Part shown: positions 16,358 to 24,958 of the stretch, in pieces
Layout of the letters: every line of letters starts with the position of its first letter
How positions within the stretch are numbered: position 1 is the first letter of the stretch
From: Nocardia carnea
GTDB taxonomy: Bacteria; Actinomycetota; Actinomycetes; Mycobacteriales; Mycobacteriaceae
Assembly (NCBI RefSeq): GCF_029869215.1
Contig: NZ_JARWPM010000436.1
Location: forward strand, 1 to 37,150
DNA length: 37,150 nt
Direction of reading: 5' to 3'
Made by a program: the position numbers and the translations under genes
The notes under the pieces: model-generated
Databases searched by the model: none
Seen by the model: only the letters and a program-made list of their open reading frames with translations
Told to the model about the DNA's origin: nothing

Positions 16358-17680
16358 GTGCAGAAGCAAGGGTGGATGCTGGGGCGGCGTGGATTCCTGC
16401 GTGCCGCCGCTGGGATCGGTACGGCGCTCACCGTTCCGGTTACGACCGGATGCGGCGGCGGAGACGACGCGCTGACGTTCTTCTTCCAGGCCAACCCCGC
16501 CGAAGCCGACGGGCGGCGGCGGGTGATCGAGGAGTTCGCGCGACGGTATCCGGAGATCCCGGTGCGTACCGTCTTGTCCGGACCCGACCCGATGCAGCAG
16601 ATGCTGACCTTCTGCGCCGGCGGGAAGTGCCCGGATGTGCTGATGGCATGGGAACAGACCTATGCCGGCCTCGCCGATCGGGGTGTACTGCTGGACCTCA
16701 CCATCATGCTCGACCGCGATCCGGCATTCGCCGCCGAGCTGAGAACCGACGGTAACGCGGCGCTGTACGACACGTTCGGGTTCAAGGGCGGACAGTACGC
16801 GCTGCCGGAGCAGTGGTCGGGGAATTTCCTCTTCTACAACAGGAATCTGTTCGACGCGGCGGGACTGCGACCGCCCGCGCAGTGGGGCGATGCCTGGAAT
16901 TTCGCCGAATTTCTCGATATCGCCGAATACTTCACCGAACGGGATCGAAAGGGCAAGGTCGTGCGGTGGGGATTCGTCGACACCTGGGTCCCGTACTATT
17001 CGGCCGGTCTGTTCGCCCTGAACAACGGTGCCGAATGGGCGAACCCGCGCACCGTACCGGCGCGTTCCGCGTTCGCCGAGGACGCCTTCCTCGCGGGCGT
17101 CCAGTTCTACGCCGACCTCGCCAACAGGTACGGTGTCGCGCCGACCCCGGCGGATCAGCAGTCGATCTCCTCCATGGACCTGTTCACGCAAGGCAAGGCC
17201 GCGCTGGCCCTGGGCGGGCATTGGCGATATCGCACGTTCTCCGAGGCCGAAGAGCTGGATTTCGATGTCACGGCATTGCCACGGGGGGCGAACACAGCCC
17301 AGGCACGGTCGAATATCGGTACCACCGGGCTCGCCATATCCGCCGCCAGTCCCCGCAAGGAGCAGGCCTGGGAGTTCGTGAAATTCGCGTGCGGACCGGT
17401 CGGACAGGCCATCATCGCGGAATCCGGTCTCTTCGTACCGGTGCTGAAATCGGCGATCGCTTCGGCCGGGTTCGCTGCCGCGCATACGAATATCGGGAAC
17501 CTGGGCATCCTGCGCGACGGCCCGGCGCATTCCGCGCCGCTGCCGGTCACCGCGGAATGGGCGCGTATCGACGCGTTGATGGACCGGTATCTGGGCCCGG
17601 TGCTCCGCGGCAGAGAACCCGCCACCTCACTGAAGGACCGACTCGCTCCCGAAGCCGACGAGGTGCTGCGCAATCAATGA
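16358..17680 (+). CDS. ABC transporter extracellular solute-binding lipoprotein, sugar type
   Basis: 440 aa. The N-terminus has a twin-arginine pattern (GRRGFLR, Arg10 and Arg11), a hydrophobic core and a lipobox VTTGC with Cys32, so it is probably exported by Tat and lipid-anchored. The mature part is a family-1 solute-binding protein (carbohydrate type) with GKCPDVLMAWEQ, a GGQYALPEQWSGNFLFYN hinge region and a FTQGKAALALGGHW segment. It should capture a sugar or related small solute for the two permeases that follow. GTG at 16358 is used with GAGGTG upstream. Its stop overlaps the next start as ATGA. The substrate is not evident. Confidence 0.92.
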   Translation: MQKQGWMLGRRGFLRAAAGIGTALTVPVTTGCGGGDDALTFFFQANPAEADGRRRVIEEFARRYPEIPVRTVLSGPDPMQQMLTFCAGGKCPDVLMAWEQTYAGLADRGVLLDLTIMLDRDPAFAAELRTDGNAALYDTFGFKGGQYALPEQWSGNFLFYNRNLFDAAGLRPPAQWGDAWNFAEFLDIAEYFTERDRKGKVVRWGFVDTWVPYYSAGLFALNNGAEWANPRTVPARSAFAEDAFLAGVQFYADLANRYGVAPTPADQQSISSMDLFTQGKAALALGGHWRYRTFSEAEELDFDVTALPRGANTAQARSNIGTTGLAISAASPRKEQAWEFVKFACGPVGQAIIAESGLFVPVLKSAIASAGFAAAHTNIGNLGILRDGPAHSAPLPVTAEWARIDALMDRYLGPVLRGREPATSLKDRLAPEADEVLRNQ

Positions 17681-18630
17681 CCGCCACCGAAAAACCCCTG
17701 GTCGAAGACGCTCTCACCCCGCCACCCACCACCGCGCGGCGCCGGCCGGAACTGGCCGTGCGGCGGGCCCGGGCGGCGCGGCTGTTCATCGCGCCGAACC
17801 TGCTGGCGGTGGCGGTGTTCCTGCTCTTTCCGGTGGGGTTCTCGCTCTACCTGAGCTTCCACGAATGGGACCTCTTCGGCCCCCTCCGGTTCATCGGACT
17901 GCGGAACTTCCGCCGCCTGCTCACCGCGGACCCACTGTTCGCCATCGCACTGCGGAACACGATCGTCTTCACCCTCGGTACCGTGCTGCCGACCGTCGCG
18001 ATCGGCCTCGCCGTCGCCGGAGCGCTGAATCGGCGCATCAAGGGGATCAGCGTATTCCGTGCCGTCATGTTCCTTCCGCTGGCGGTCTCCAGCGTGGTGA
18101 TGGCGGTGATCTGGCGTTTCGTCTTCGATACCAACAACGGACTGCTGAACATTGTGCTCGGCTGGGCCGGTCTCGGGCCCGTGCCCTGGCTGGTCGACCC
18201 GGGCTGGGCGATAGTCTCGGTATGCCTGGTCAGTACGTGGAAGAGCGTCCCGTTCGCCACGGTCGTGCTGCTCGCGGCGATGCAGGGGGTGCCGGAGGAT
18301 TTGTACGACGCCGCGAAGATCGACGGAGCCGGCGGGCTACGGCGGTTCGTCTCGGTCACCGTGCCGATGATCCGGGGCGCCCTGTCCTTCGTTCTGGTGA
18401 TCTCGATCATCAACGCGGTGCAGGCCTTCGACCAGATCTACGTGCTCACCGGCGGCCACGGCGGCCCGGAAACCGGGACCTACGTCTTCGGCATCATGAT
18501 CTTCCAGAACGCCTTCGCGTTCGGTGACGCGGGCTATGCGTCCGCGGTCGCCTGGCTGATCTTCGTGGTGCTCCTGGCGCTGACCGCCGCGCAGCTGTGG
18601 TTCACCCGCAAGAATCCGGCGGAAGACTGA
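17677..18630 (+). CDS. ABC transporter permease, MalF/UgpA type
   Basis: 317 aa with six membrane helices after a ~35-residue cytoplasmic leader. The cytoplasmic EAA loop, where the ATPase docks, is present as EDLYDAAKIDGAGGLRRF. The LFGPLRFIGLRNFRRLL segment before helix 2 is typical of MalF/UgpA-type sugar permeases. It overlaps the upstream binding-protein stop by four bases and its own stop overlaps the next gene by one base, giving a fully coupled three-gene operon. It forms a heterodimeric channel with the next permease. Confidence 0.93.
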   Translation: MTATEKPLVEDALTPPPTTARRRPELAVRRARAARLFIAPNLLAVAVFLLFPVGFSLYLSFHEWDLFGPLRFIGLRNFRRLLTADPLFAIALRNTIVFTLGTVLPTVAIGLAVAGALNRRIKGISVFRAVMFLPLAVSSVVMAVIWRFVFDTNNGLLNIVLGWAGLGPVPWLVDPGWAIVSVCLVSTWKSVPFATVVLLAAMQGVPEDLYDAAKIDGAGGLRRFVSVTVPMIRGALSFVLVISIINAVQAFDQIYVLTGGHGGPETGTYVFGIMIFQNAFAFGDAGYASAVAWLIFVVLLALTAAQLWFTRKNPAED

Positions 18631-19466
18631 TGGCGCCCCCGCGCACGCGCGTTTTCGTCCGCGCCGCCGCGCTCTACCTCGCACTGATCGCGATGGCGTG
18701 GTGCGCCCTGCTGCCGATTCTGTGGGCACTGTCGGGTTCGCTGAAGGAACAATCCGAGGTCGCCACTCCGGCGCTGCTGCCCCGGGACCCGCAGTGGTCG
18801 AACTACGGCGCCGTGTTCCAGGTGATGCCGTTCGGGAGGATGTTCGGCAATACGATCGCCTACGCCGCCGGTATCACGGCCGGCCAGGTGTTCTTCTGTT
18901 CCCTGGCCGGGTACGCGTTCGCCCGGTTACGGTTCCCCGGCCGGGACGTGCTGTTCCTGGCCTATCTGGCCACGCTCATGGTTCCGCTCACGGTGACCGT
19001 GGTGCCGCAATTCGTCCTCGTCCGGAGCCTGGGCTGGACGGATACGCCCTGGGCGCTGATCGTGCCGGGCCTGTTCGGCAACGCGTTCGGGACGTATCTG
19101 ATGCGGCAGTTCTTCCGCACGCTCCCGGCCGAACTCGAGGAAGCCGCCGTACTCGACGGTTGCTCGCCGTGGCAGATCTACTGGCGGGTGCTGCTGCCCA
19201 ACGCGAAACCGGCGGTACTGGTGCTGGCGGTGCTGACCTGGGTGAACGTATGGAACGATTTCCTGTGGCCGCTGGTGATGATCCAGCGCCAGGAGATTTC
19301 CACCGTGACTCTGGGTCTGGTGTGGATGCAGGGACAGTATGTCTCGGACTGGCCGGTGCTCATGGCCGCGTCCATGCTGATCCTGCTGCCGCTGCTGCTC
19401 GTCTACGGCCTCGCGCAGAAGGCGTTCGTCCGCGGTATCACCATGTCGGGATTCGGCGGGCGGTAA
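18630..19466 (+). CDS. ABC transporter permease, MalG/UgpE type
   Basis: 278 aa from the ATG at 18630, which overlaps the previous TGA (TGATG); the frame is open further upstream but coupling favours this start. Six membrane helices are predicted, and the EAA loop reads AELEEAAVLDGCSPWQIYWRV. It ends in the FVRGITMSGFGGR motif typical of MalG-type permeases. No ATPase gene follows: the next 595 bases are non-coding. Such importers in actinomycetes often borrow a general MsiK/UgpC-type ATPase encoded elsewhere. Confidence 0.93.
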   Translation: MAPPRTRVFVRAAALYLALIAMAWCALLPILWALSGSLKEQSEVATPALLPRDPQWSNYGAVFQVMPFGRMFGNTIAYAAGITAGQVFFCSLAGYAFARLRFPGRDVLFLAYLATLMVPLTVTVVPQFVLVRSLGWTDTPWALIVPGLFGNAFGTYLMRQFFRTLPAELEEAAVLDGCSPWQIYWRVLLPNAKPAVLVLAVLTWVNVWNDFLWPLVMIQRQEISTVTLGLVWMQGQYVSDWPVLMAASMLILLPLLLVYGLAQKAFVRGITMSGFGGR

Positions 19467-19667
19467 CCGCATCATCCGCAACGATGCTGGTCGCGGGGAG
19501 TTCGCTGGGACCGTCCGCACCGGCGCCGTACCTTCCCCGGTGTTCGGCGCCGGGTGCGGAGTCCCGGGGGCCGGATCGCGTTGCCGCGGCGGGCCTCCCG
19601 GGGGTCCAGAGTACTTGCTCGGCGGTGCATAATCGGGGAGATCGGGCCGGGGTGTCGAAAATGGGGA

Positions 19668-19679
19668 TGCAATATTGCA
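19668..19679. promoter_or_regulatory. Perfect 12-base palindrome TGCAATATTGCA
   Basis: The sequence is fully self-complementary and A+T-rich in a G+C-rich setting. It lies 202 bases after the last ABC permease gene and 33 bases before the 13-base-arm hairpin. Its role is unknown; an operator is the simplest reading. Confidence 0.3.
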
Positions 19680-19711
19680 CGGTGCCACTTGGTATTTCGC
19701 CGGCCCACCCC

Positions 19712-19744
19712 GGTGAGCTGTATCCCCGACCGATACAGCTCACC
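19712..19744. terminator. Strong hairpin with 13-base perfect arms
   Basis: GGTGAGCTGTATC at 19712-19724 and GATACAGCTCACC at 19732-19744 pair perfectly around a seven-base loop. Being between two convergent transcription units, it could terminate either. It has no T-tract and lies about 245 bases after the ABC stop, so it could instead be an operator of an unannotated promoter. Confidence 0.4.
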
Positions 19745-20061
19745 TACCACACCGGTTGTCCCGGCGCAGACTGACGAGATGCGTCGCGAACGGCCGGCGA
19801 GCACCTGCGGGCGGGCGGTTCGCGGCCGGTGCGAGCGGCCGTCCGGATCGCCGGATCCGGACGGATAGCGTCGCCGACCGGCGTACCGCACCGGAGGAAA
19901 GTACCGTAGCCCGGCAAGTCACGCCAGCCGGCGCCACCGTGCGGCGGCGAGCGCCGGACGCGGGGCCCGGCGCCGGTTAGCGCGACAGTAGCCGGTCCGT
20001 GTATCCAATAGCCGAGACCTATTATGAAAGCCGCTGTGTCCCTGTGGCTTCGGAAAGGCTC

Positions 20062-21525
20062 TCAGCGAAGATCCGCTGTGGCGCGCTCGGCGAGCAATAC
20101 CACCGTCGCCTGCGGACCCCGGCTCAGCGGAACCGGTACCACGGAGAGGTCGACCACCGACAGCCCTTCCACGCCGTGCACGCGGCACCGCTCGTCGACC
20201 ACCGCGCGGGGATCGTCGGCCCGGCCCATCCGGCAGGTTCCCGCCAGATGTTGCGAGGTCCCGAGGCGTTCGAGCAGCCAGTGGTCGGAGATCGCGCCCT
20301 CGCCGGCCCCGCCGGACCACTGCGCCGACATCACCTCGAGGATCTTGCCCGCCAGCCCCACCGCCGCACGCAACCGGGCCCGGTCCGATGCCGTCGCGAG
20401 ATAACCCTGTTCGATCAGCGGCGCTACGAGCGGATCGGGGCTGGTCAGCCGGAGCCGGCCGGCGCTGGTCGGGCGCATCAGGGCCACCCCCATACGGTGC
20501 ACGTCCGGTGCGAAGGCGACCGTATAGGGCCGGATCTCGATATCGTCGAAGGCGAGCACGTATTCCAGGGGAACGGCACCGCCCGCGGGCGCGGGATGCC
20601 GGTATTCGATACCGATCTCCGGATGATCGGTGGTCCACTGCCCGACCGGCGCCGGCGCGACCACCGGTATCCCCAGCGCGGCCAGGTCGTCGGCGGGGCC
20701 GATACCGGAACGCAGGAGCAGCGCGGCCGATTCGACGGCGCCGGCACACAACACCACCCGGTCGGCCCGGATGGTCTCGGGCTGCCCGCCGGATACACAG
20801 TCGGCACCGACCACCCGGGTGCCTTCGAACCGGAGGCGGGTCACGACGGTGTCGCCGCGTACGGCCAGATTCGGGCGCGCCAGCGCGGGCAGCAGATGGG
20901 AATGCGCGGGCCCGATCCGGTGATGCCGGCCCGAACTGTCCGGGGGGCCGATCGTGCACGGCACCGGCCCGACCCCGGTATCCGGGCCGCCGGGCATCGC
21001 ATTCCAGTCGGGCACTTCCCCGAAGCCGAGGTCCAGGCAGGTGGCCGCGAATTCCTCGGCCAGCCGGCCGGGCCGGGCGATCCGGCGTACGGGTACCGGG
21101 CCCGATCTGCCGTGGCCCGCGTGATCGCCGTAGTCCTCGTCGTTCTCCAGCGACCGGAGATGCGGCAGAACTTCCTCGAAATCCCAGGTCCGAGTGCCTA
21201 CCTCGCGGCTCCATGCGGCGAAATCCCGCGGTGCGGCCCGCACGAAATAGCAGCCGTTGACCGAACCCGAGCCGCCGGTACCGCGACCGCGCACGATCTG
21301 CCCGGGTATTTCCGGCGTGAGCGCCACCGGATACTGCCACAGCCAGGGCGCCCCCGCGGCCGTGGGCAACGCGGAGCTGTCGGTGAGTTCGGGCGGGAAA
21401 TCAGCCGTGGTCCGCCGGTGCGCACCGGCCGCCACAACACGCACCGTATGGCCGGGGTCTTCACTCAACCGCGCGGCCAGGACCGAACCGGCGGTTCCCG
21501 CACCGATGATCAGCGTGTCCACCAT
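20062..21525 (-). CDS. mftG: Mycofactocin-associated GMC-family dehydrogenase MftG
   Basis: 487 aa, the right length for MftG. The FAD-binding GAGTAGS lies at residues 8-14, the GMC segment GRGTGGSGSVNGCYFVRA near 78, and an active-site His at about 426 in TSQHLAGTCRMG. MftG is a GMC flavoprotein reported to oxidise reduced mycofactocin and pass electrons to the respiratory chain. It begins 11 bases after mftF ends, so the two are probably co-transcribed, and the pair follows the normal mftF-mftG order. The upstream ribosome site is weak, suggesting coupling to mftF. This is a family assignment from sequence resemblance. Confidence 0.9.
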   Translation of the reverse strand: MVDTLIIGAGTAGSVLAARLSEDPGHTVRVVAAGAHRRTTADFPPELTDSSALPTAAGAPWLWQYPVALTPEIPGQIVRGRGTGGSGSVNGCYFVRAAPRDFAAWSREVGTRTWDFEEVLPHLRSLENDEDYGDHAGHGRSGPVPVRRIARPGRLAEEFAATCLDLGFGEVPDWNAMPGGPDTGVGPVPCTIGPPDSSGRHHRIGPAHSHLLPALARPNLAVRGDTVVTRLRFEGTRVVGADCVSGGQPETIRADRVVLCAGAVESAALLLRSGIGPADDLAALGIPVVAPAPVGQWTTDHPEIGIEYRHPAPAGGAVPLEYVLAFDDIEIRPYTVAFAPDVHRMGVALMRPTSAGRLRLTSPDPLVAPLIEQGYLATASDRARLRAAVGLAGKILEVMSAQWSGGAGEGAISDHWLLERLGTSQHLAGTCRMGRADDPRAVVDERCRVHGVEGLSVVDLSVVPVPLSRGPQATVVLLAERATADLR

Positions 21526-21536
21526 GAGGCCGCCCG

Positions 21537-22937
21537 CTACCGCGGAGGGGCTGTCGGTCGCAACGCGGCCGGGCTACCGGCCCGCCACGCGCCCAGCCAC
21601 AGGCCGGTGCCGTACCCGATATCGTCGATGCGCCGGTACACGATATAGCGCAGCGGATCGAGACCGCCCGGCTCCCGGTGGGTGTACCAGTCGACCGCTC
21701 CCTCCGCGAATGCCAAAGCCAGCGCCGTGGACCGGATCCGGCGCGAGAACACCATCGCGGCCAGCGTGATCGGCCAATAGTGGCGGAACAAGGCCGAGGA
21801 CAACCGCCACAGACCGGCGAAGAAACCCCGTGCCACGTAGATCGCCGCCACCCCCGTCGGGTTGTCCACGCCGGCGAACGCGATCCGCAACCGGCGTAGC
21901 GGCACCAGCAGGGTCAGCACGGCGGCCAGCAGCCCCCAGCGGGTGCGGGTCGCCAGGAACAGCGCCGATACCGCCGTCCATTTGGGAATCTGGAGCGGCG
22001 AGACCTTCCCGGCATGCCGTCGGCTCAGCGGTGCGGCGCCGGTGCCGTAGAACAATTTGCGCCGGAACCATTCCCGGAACGAGACCCGATGATCGTGTGC
22101 CACATGCGCGGCCGGCTCGTAGCGCAGCCGCCAACCGGCGTGTTCCAGCCTCCAGCACAGGTCCACGTCCTCGGCGACCTGCATATCTTCGTCGAATCCG
22201 CCCTCTTCCTCGAGGACCGTGCGCCGCGCGAGCAGCGCGGCGCTCGGGACGTAGGAGACCATGCCACCGGAGTGCACCGCGGATTCGCGCCGGCCCAGAT
22301 CCAGGGAGGAGCGGGCGTGTTCGTAACGGGCGAGAGTGGTGGACTCCGGGTCGAGCGCGACGATCCGCGGGGCCACCAGCGCCACCTGCGGATCGCTGAA
22401 ATGTCCCAGCATCACCTCGAGCCAGCCGCTGCGCGGCACCACATCGGAATCCAGGAAGGCCACGAATTCGGTCGTCGCGGCGCGCAGGCCGGTATTGCGC
22501 GCGGCCGCCGGGCCGCGCCGCCGCTCATGGCGCAGCACCTTCACCTGGCACCGCCGGCCGTGATCGTCGGCCACGTGCACCGGTTCGTCGGAACCGTCGT
22601 CGACCACGATCACCGTGCGCCCGCCGAGAGTCGCCAGCAGCCGGTGCAGACCGTCGGGGTTGTTGTGCAGCGGCACGATAACCGTGACATCCTCCGGCGA
22701 CGGCAACAATTGCGGCCTGGGGTTGGCCACACCGGAATCCAGTAGCCGTCTGGCAACCACCGCCGATTGCGGGCTGTTCACCTCCAGATAGCCGTCGCCG
22801 ATCATCTCGGCGGCCTCCGGAGCGAGGCGTAGCAAACGAGCGGGTGAGCCGCCGATCAGGATGCGTCCCCCCGAGTATGCGCGTACCCGTGGGTCGATCC
22901 GCACCCCGAATCCGTCGGGCAGGCGATCATGGCGCAT
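21537..22937 (-). CDS. mftF: Mycofactocin glycosyltransferase MftF
   Basis: 466 aa. A ~75-residue N-terminal domain begins RLPDGF. A family-2 glycosyltransferase domain runs from about 82 to 290, with VVDDGSDE, the FLDSDVVP metal-binding region, and AEDVDLCWRLE. A membrane-associated C-terminus with two or three hydrophobic segments follows. MftF attaches beta-1,4 glucose units to the mycofactocin aglycone. The ATG at 22937 is preferred because homologues begin near RLPDGF; the ATG at 22973 gives 12 more residues. Upstream, where mftD and mftE would normally be, there are only 194 bases, so mftF appears to have its own promoter here. Confidence 0.9.
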   Translation of the reverse strand: MRHDRLPDGFGVRIDPRVRAYSGGRILIGGSPARLLRLAPEAAEMIGDGYLEVNSPQSAVVARRLLDSGVANPRPQLLPSPEDVTVIVPLHNNPDGLHRLLATLGGRTVIVVDDGSDEPVHVADDHGRRCQVKVLRHERRRGPAAARNTGLRAATTEFVAFLDSDVVPRSGWLEVMLGHFSDPQVALVAPRIVALDPESTTLARYEHARSSLDLGRRESAVHSGGMVSYVPSAALLARRTVLEEEGGFDEDMQVAEDVDLCWRLEHAGWRLRYEPAAHVAHDHRVSFREWFRRKLFYGTGAAPLSRRHAGKVSPLQIPKWTAVSALFLATRTRWGLLAAVLTLLVPLRRLRIAFAGVDNPTGVAAIYVARGFFAGLWRLSSALFRHYWPITLAAMVFSRRIRSTALALAFAEGAVDWYTHREPGGLDPLRYIVYRRIDDIGYGTGLWLGAWRAGSPAALRPTAPPR

Positions 22938-23131
22938 TCCACGGATGGTAACTGCCGTTTCGTTACAAGACATCAGCAGTCCGGGAAAAAGTGTTTCGTT
23001 CGGAAGAAATTTGCCGGACGACGGTGGACACCACCATGAAATAACTCACCGCGGCGGTAGCGCGGGTATGACGACCCGCCCCGAGCAACGATCCGGCTAT
23101 CGCTGTTCGGGGCGGTGCCGGCCAACCTGTT
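22938..23131. other. Short region where mftD and mftE are normally found
   Basis: Only 194 bases separate mftBC from mftF, whereas known loci carry mftD (FMN enzyme) and mftE (peptidase) here. The region is relatively A+T-rich in its mftF-proximal half, as expected for a promoter. It has AACGAAAC (minus strand) twice, at 22957-22964 and 22993-23000, 36 bases apart, plus a strong hairpin next to mftBC. No coding remnant of mftD or mftE was recognised. Confidence 0.7.
23076..23115 (-). terminator. Hairpin after mftBC, probable terminator
   Basis: Two 17-base arms (23076-23092 and 23099-23115) pair at 15 positions around a six-base loop, and the hairpin begins 16 bases after the mftBC stop. It has a G+C-rich base and no T-tract, which is common in this group. 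It would uncouple mftF and mftG from the mftA-mftBC transcript. Confidence 0.55.
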
Positions 23132-24637
23132 TCACACGAGCGGACTCTCGTCACACGCGCGTGCCGGACGTTTCGCCGGCGGCAGCAACGTCAGCGGAAC
23201 CGGTCCGCCCGCACGCGACCGACGCGGCGTGCTCTTGCGCGAATGGTCGACCGCCGGGCGCGGGATGATCCGCCCGGTATCGGCCAGCGCCGCTTCCCCG
23301 TAACCCTGAACGCATTCCGGGTCGGGGCCGTCGGCGGGCAGCCCGGTGAAGAACTTCGCCGCCATACAGCCGCCGCGGCAGGAGTCGTAGTGCGCGCACT
23401 TGGTGCATGCGCCACCACCGCTGGGTTCCCGCAGCTCGTTGAACAGCTCCGAGTCCTGCCACACCGCGGCGAAACCGCCGTCGGTGACGATATTTCCGGC
23501 GTGGAACCGTTCGTGGATCGCGAACGGGCAGGCGTAGACATCGCCCAGCGGATCCACCAGGCAGACCACCCGCCCCGCCCCGCACATGTTCAGACCCGGC
23601 AGGGCCTGGCCGTACGCGGAGAGGTGGAAGAAGGAATCCCCGGTGAGCACACCCTCGCCGTTGCGGACGAGCCAGTCGTAGAGCGTGCGCTGCTGTTCCG
23701 GCAGCGGATGCAGTTCGTCCCAGACGTCCGCACCGCGACCCGACGGCCGCAGCCGGGTGAGCCGCAGCGTGGCGCCGTATCGATCGGCGATCTCCTTGAA
23801 CTGGTCGAGCTGATCGATATTGTGCCGGGTCGCCACCACGGACAGTTTCGCGTCCCGGAACCCGGCGTTCGCCAGGTTCTCCAGCGCGCGAATCGCCGTA
23901 TCGTAGGACCCTGGGCCCCGCACCGCGTCGTTCACCTCGGCGTCGGCGCCGTCCAGCGAGATCTGGACGTCCACATAGTCGCTGGCGGCCAGCCGCTGCG
24001 CGACTTCCGGCGTGATCCGCACACCGTTGGTGGAGAACTTCACCCCCACCTGGTGGGCGGTCGCGTAATCCACGAGCTCCCAGAAATCCGGGCGCACCGT
24101 GGGTTCACCGCCGCCGATATTCACATAGAACACCTGCATCCGCTGGAACTCGTCGATCAGTGCCTTGCACTGCTCGGTGGTGAGTTCGTTCGGATCCCGC
24201 CGCCCCGACGACGACAGGCAGTGCACGCACGAGAGGTTGCACGCGTAGGTCAGTTCCCAGGTCAGGCAGATCGGGGCGGCCAGCCCGGATTCGAACCGAT
24301 CCACCAGCCGGACCGCCGGATCGGCGGGGCCGACCCCGGTGAACGGCGCGGGCTCGCTGAGCTCGGCCGTTTCCGGGGCCCGCTGGATCATGTCCGATTC
24401 CGCCAGATTCGCCAGCGCTTTCAGATACGGGCCGGCGGCCTCGTCTCCGATTCCGGCGGCCCGGACGGCCGCGCGGGCCGAGGCGTGCCCGGGCAGGGAG
24501 CGCACGATCTCGACGATCCGCGGATTCTTGAGGAAGGACAGTTTGCGAGTCCCGAAGTGATACAGCAGCGCACCGAACGGTTCCGGGCGCAATGCGACTC
24601 GGGGATGCAACTGCCAGCGGGTTTCCAGATCGAGCAT
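23132..24637 (-). CDS. mftBC: MftB-MftC fusion: mycofactocin peptide chaperone joined to radical SAM maturase
   Basis: 501 aa in one frame. Residues 1 to ~90 are an MftB-type peptide-binding domain (VALRPEPFGALLYHFGTRK) that presents MftA. A ~20-residue acidic/proline linker follows. From about 109 to the end is MftC: the radical SAM cluster Cys133, Cys137 and Cys140, then IGGGEPTVRPDFWEL and ISLDG. A SPASM domain with several Cys (CGAGRVVC, CTKC, CRGGC) binds extra Fe-S clusters. The C-terminal tail RPAVDHSR and CDESPLV is as in MftC. MftC oxidatively decarboxylates and cross-links the last two residues of MftA. MftB and MftC are normally separate genes. It starts 17 bases after mftA. The ATG at 24637 is preferred; the frame is open further upstream across mftA. 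Confidence 0.93.
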   Translation of the reverse strand: MLDLETRWQLHPRVALRPEPFGALLYHFGTRKLSFLKNPRIVEIVRSLPGHASARAAVRAAGIGDEAAGPYLKALANLAESDMIQRAPETAELSEPAPFTGVGPADPAVRLVDRFESGLAAPICLTWELTYACNLSCVHCLSSSGRRDPNELTTEQCKALIDEFQRMQVFYVNIGGGEPTVRPDFWELVDYATAHQVGVKFSTNGVRITPEVAQRLAASDYVDVQISLDGADAEVNDAVRGPGSYDTAIRALENLANAGFRDAKLSVVATRHNIDQLDQFKEIADRYGATLRLTRLRPSGRGADVWDELHPLPEQQRTLYDWLVRNGEGVLTGDSFFHLSAYGQALPGLNMCGAGRVVCLVDPLGDVYACPFAIHERFHAGNIVTDGGFAAVWQDSELFNELREPSGGGACTKCAHYDSCRGGCMAAKFFTGLPADGPDPECVQGYGEAALADTGRIIPRPAVDHSRKSTPRRSRAGGPVPLTLLPPAKRPARACDESPLV

Positions 24638-24654
24638 CTCCGGCTCCCGCCCGA

Positions 24655-24804
24655 TCAGTAGACGCCGCACATACCGTCGATGGAGACCTCTTCGATCAGG
24701 GTTTCCTCGACGACGGGAGCGTCCTCGCTCGCGCGGCCCTCGACTGTGCCGATCGGTCCGCGGTGATCGGTTTCCGCCGGTCCGAAGGAACGGTTGTCCG
24801 CCAT
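24655..24804 (-). CDS. mftA: Mycofactocin precursor peptide MftA
   Basis: 49 aa. The C-terminus VSIDGMCGVY (40-49) is the hallmark of mycofactocin precursors; Val48 and Tyr49 are the residues modified by MftC and later released by MftE. The middle is acidic (EETLIEEV) and serves as leader for MftB. The start at 24804 has GGAGG at 24810-24814, five bases upstream. It is the first gene of the minus-strand locus and divergent from a TetR gene 276 bases away. The core is intact, so the peptide should be a normal substrate. Confidence 0.97.
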   Translation of the reverse strand: MADNRSFGPAETDHRGPIGTVEGRASEDAPVVEETLIEEVSIDGMCGVY

Positions 24805-24958
24805 GGCTACCTCCACTGATTGGCGCCTGCGCCGGCCGGGGGCTGCCACTGCGGGACCCCGCGGTACCGCGTCGGGTATCGCAGGTGAGCCGTGGCACAG
24901 TGCCGGCGCTGCGGCCGCCGGATGCGACCGCAGTCACACCATAACGTCATCCACTGAC

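Larger units (their letters stand above)
19467..20061. other. Intergenic region with two palindromes
   Basis: No convincing gene lies in these 595 bases between the convergent ABC operon and mftG. The open frames in it are shadows without ribosome sites. It is less uniformly G+C-rich than its neighbours around 19660-19770 and contains the two palindromes listed separately. Confidence 0.6.

Noticed and set aside
15722..17530. 602-codon open frame antisense to the solute-binding protein
   Set aside because: It is a shadow frame in high-G+C DNA with Arg/Gly/Gln-rich content, overlapping two well-supported genes.
22938..23131. A remnant of mftD or mftE
   Set aside because: None of the six frames in this gap gives a recognisable fragment of either protein.
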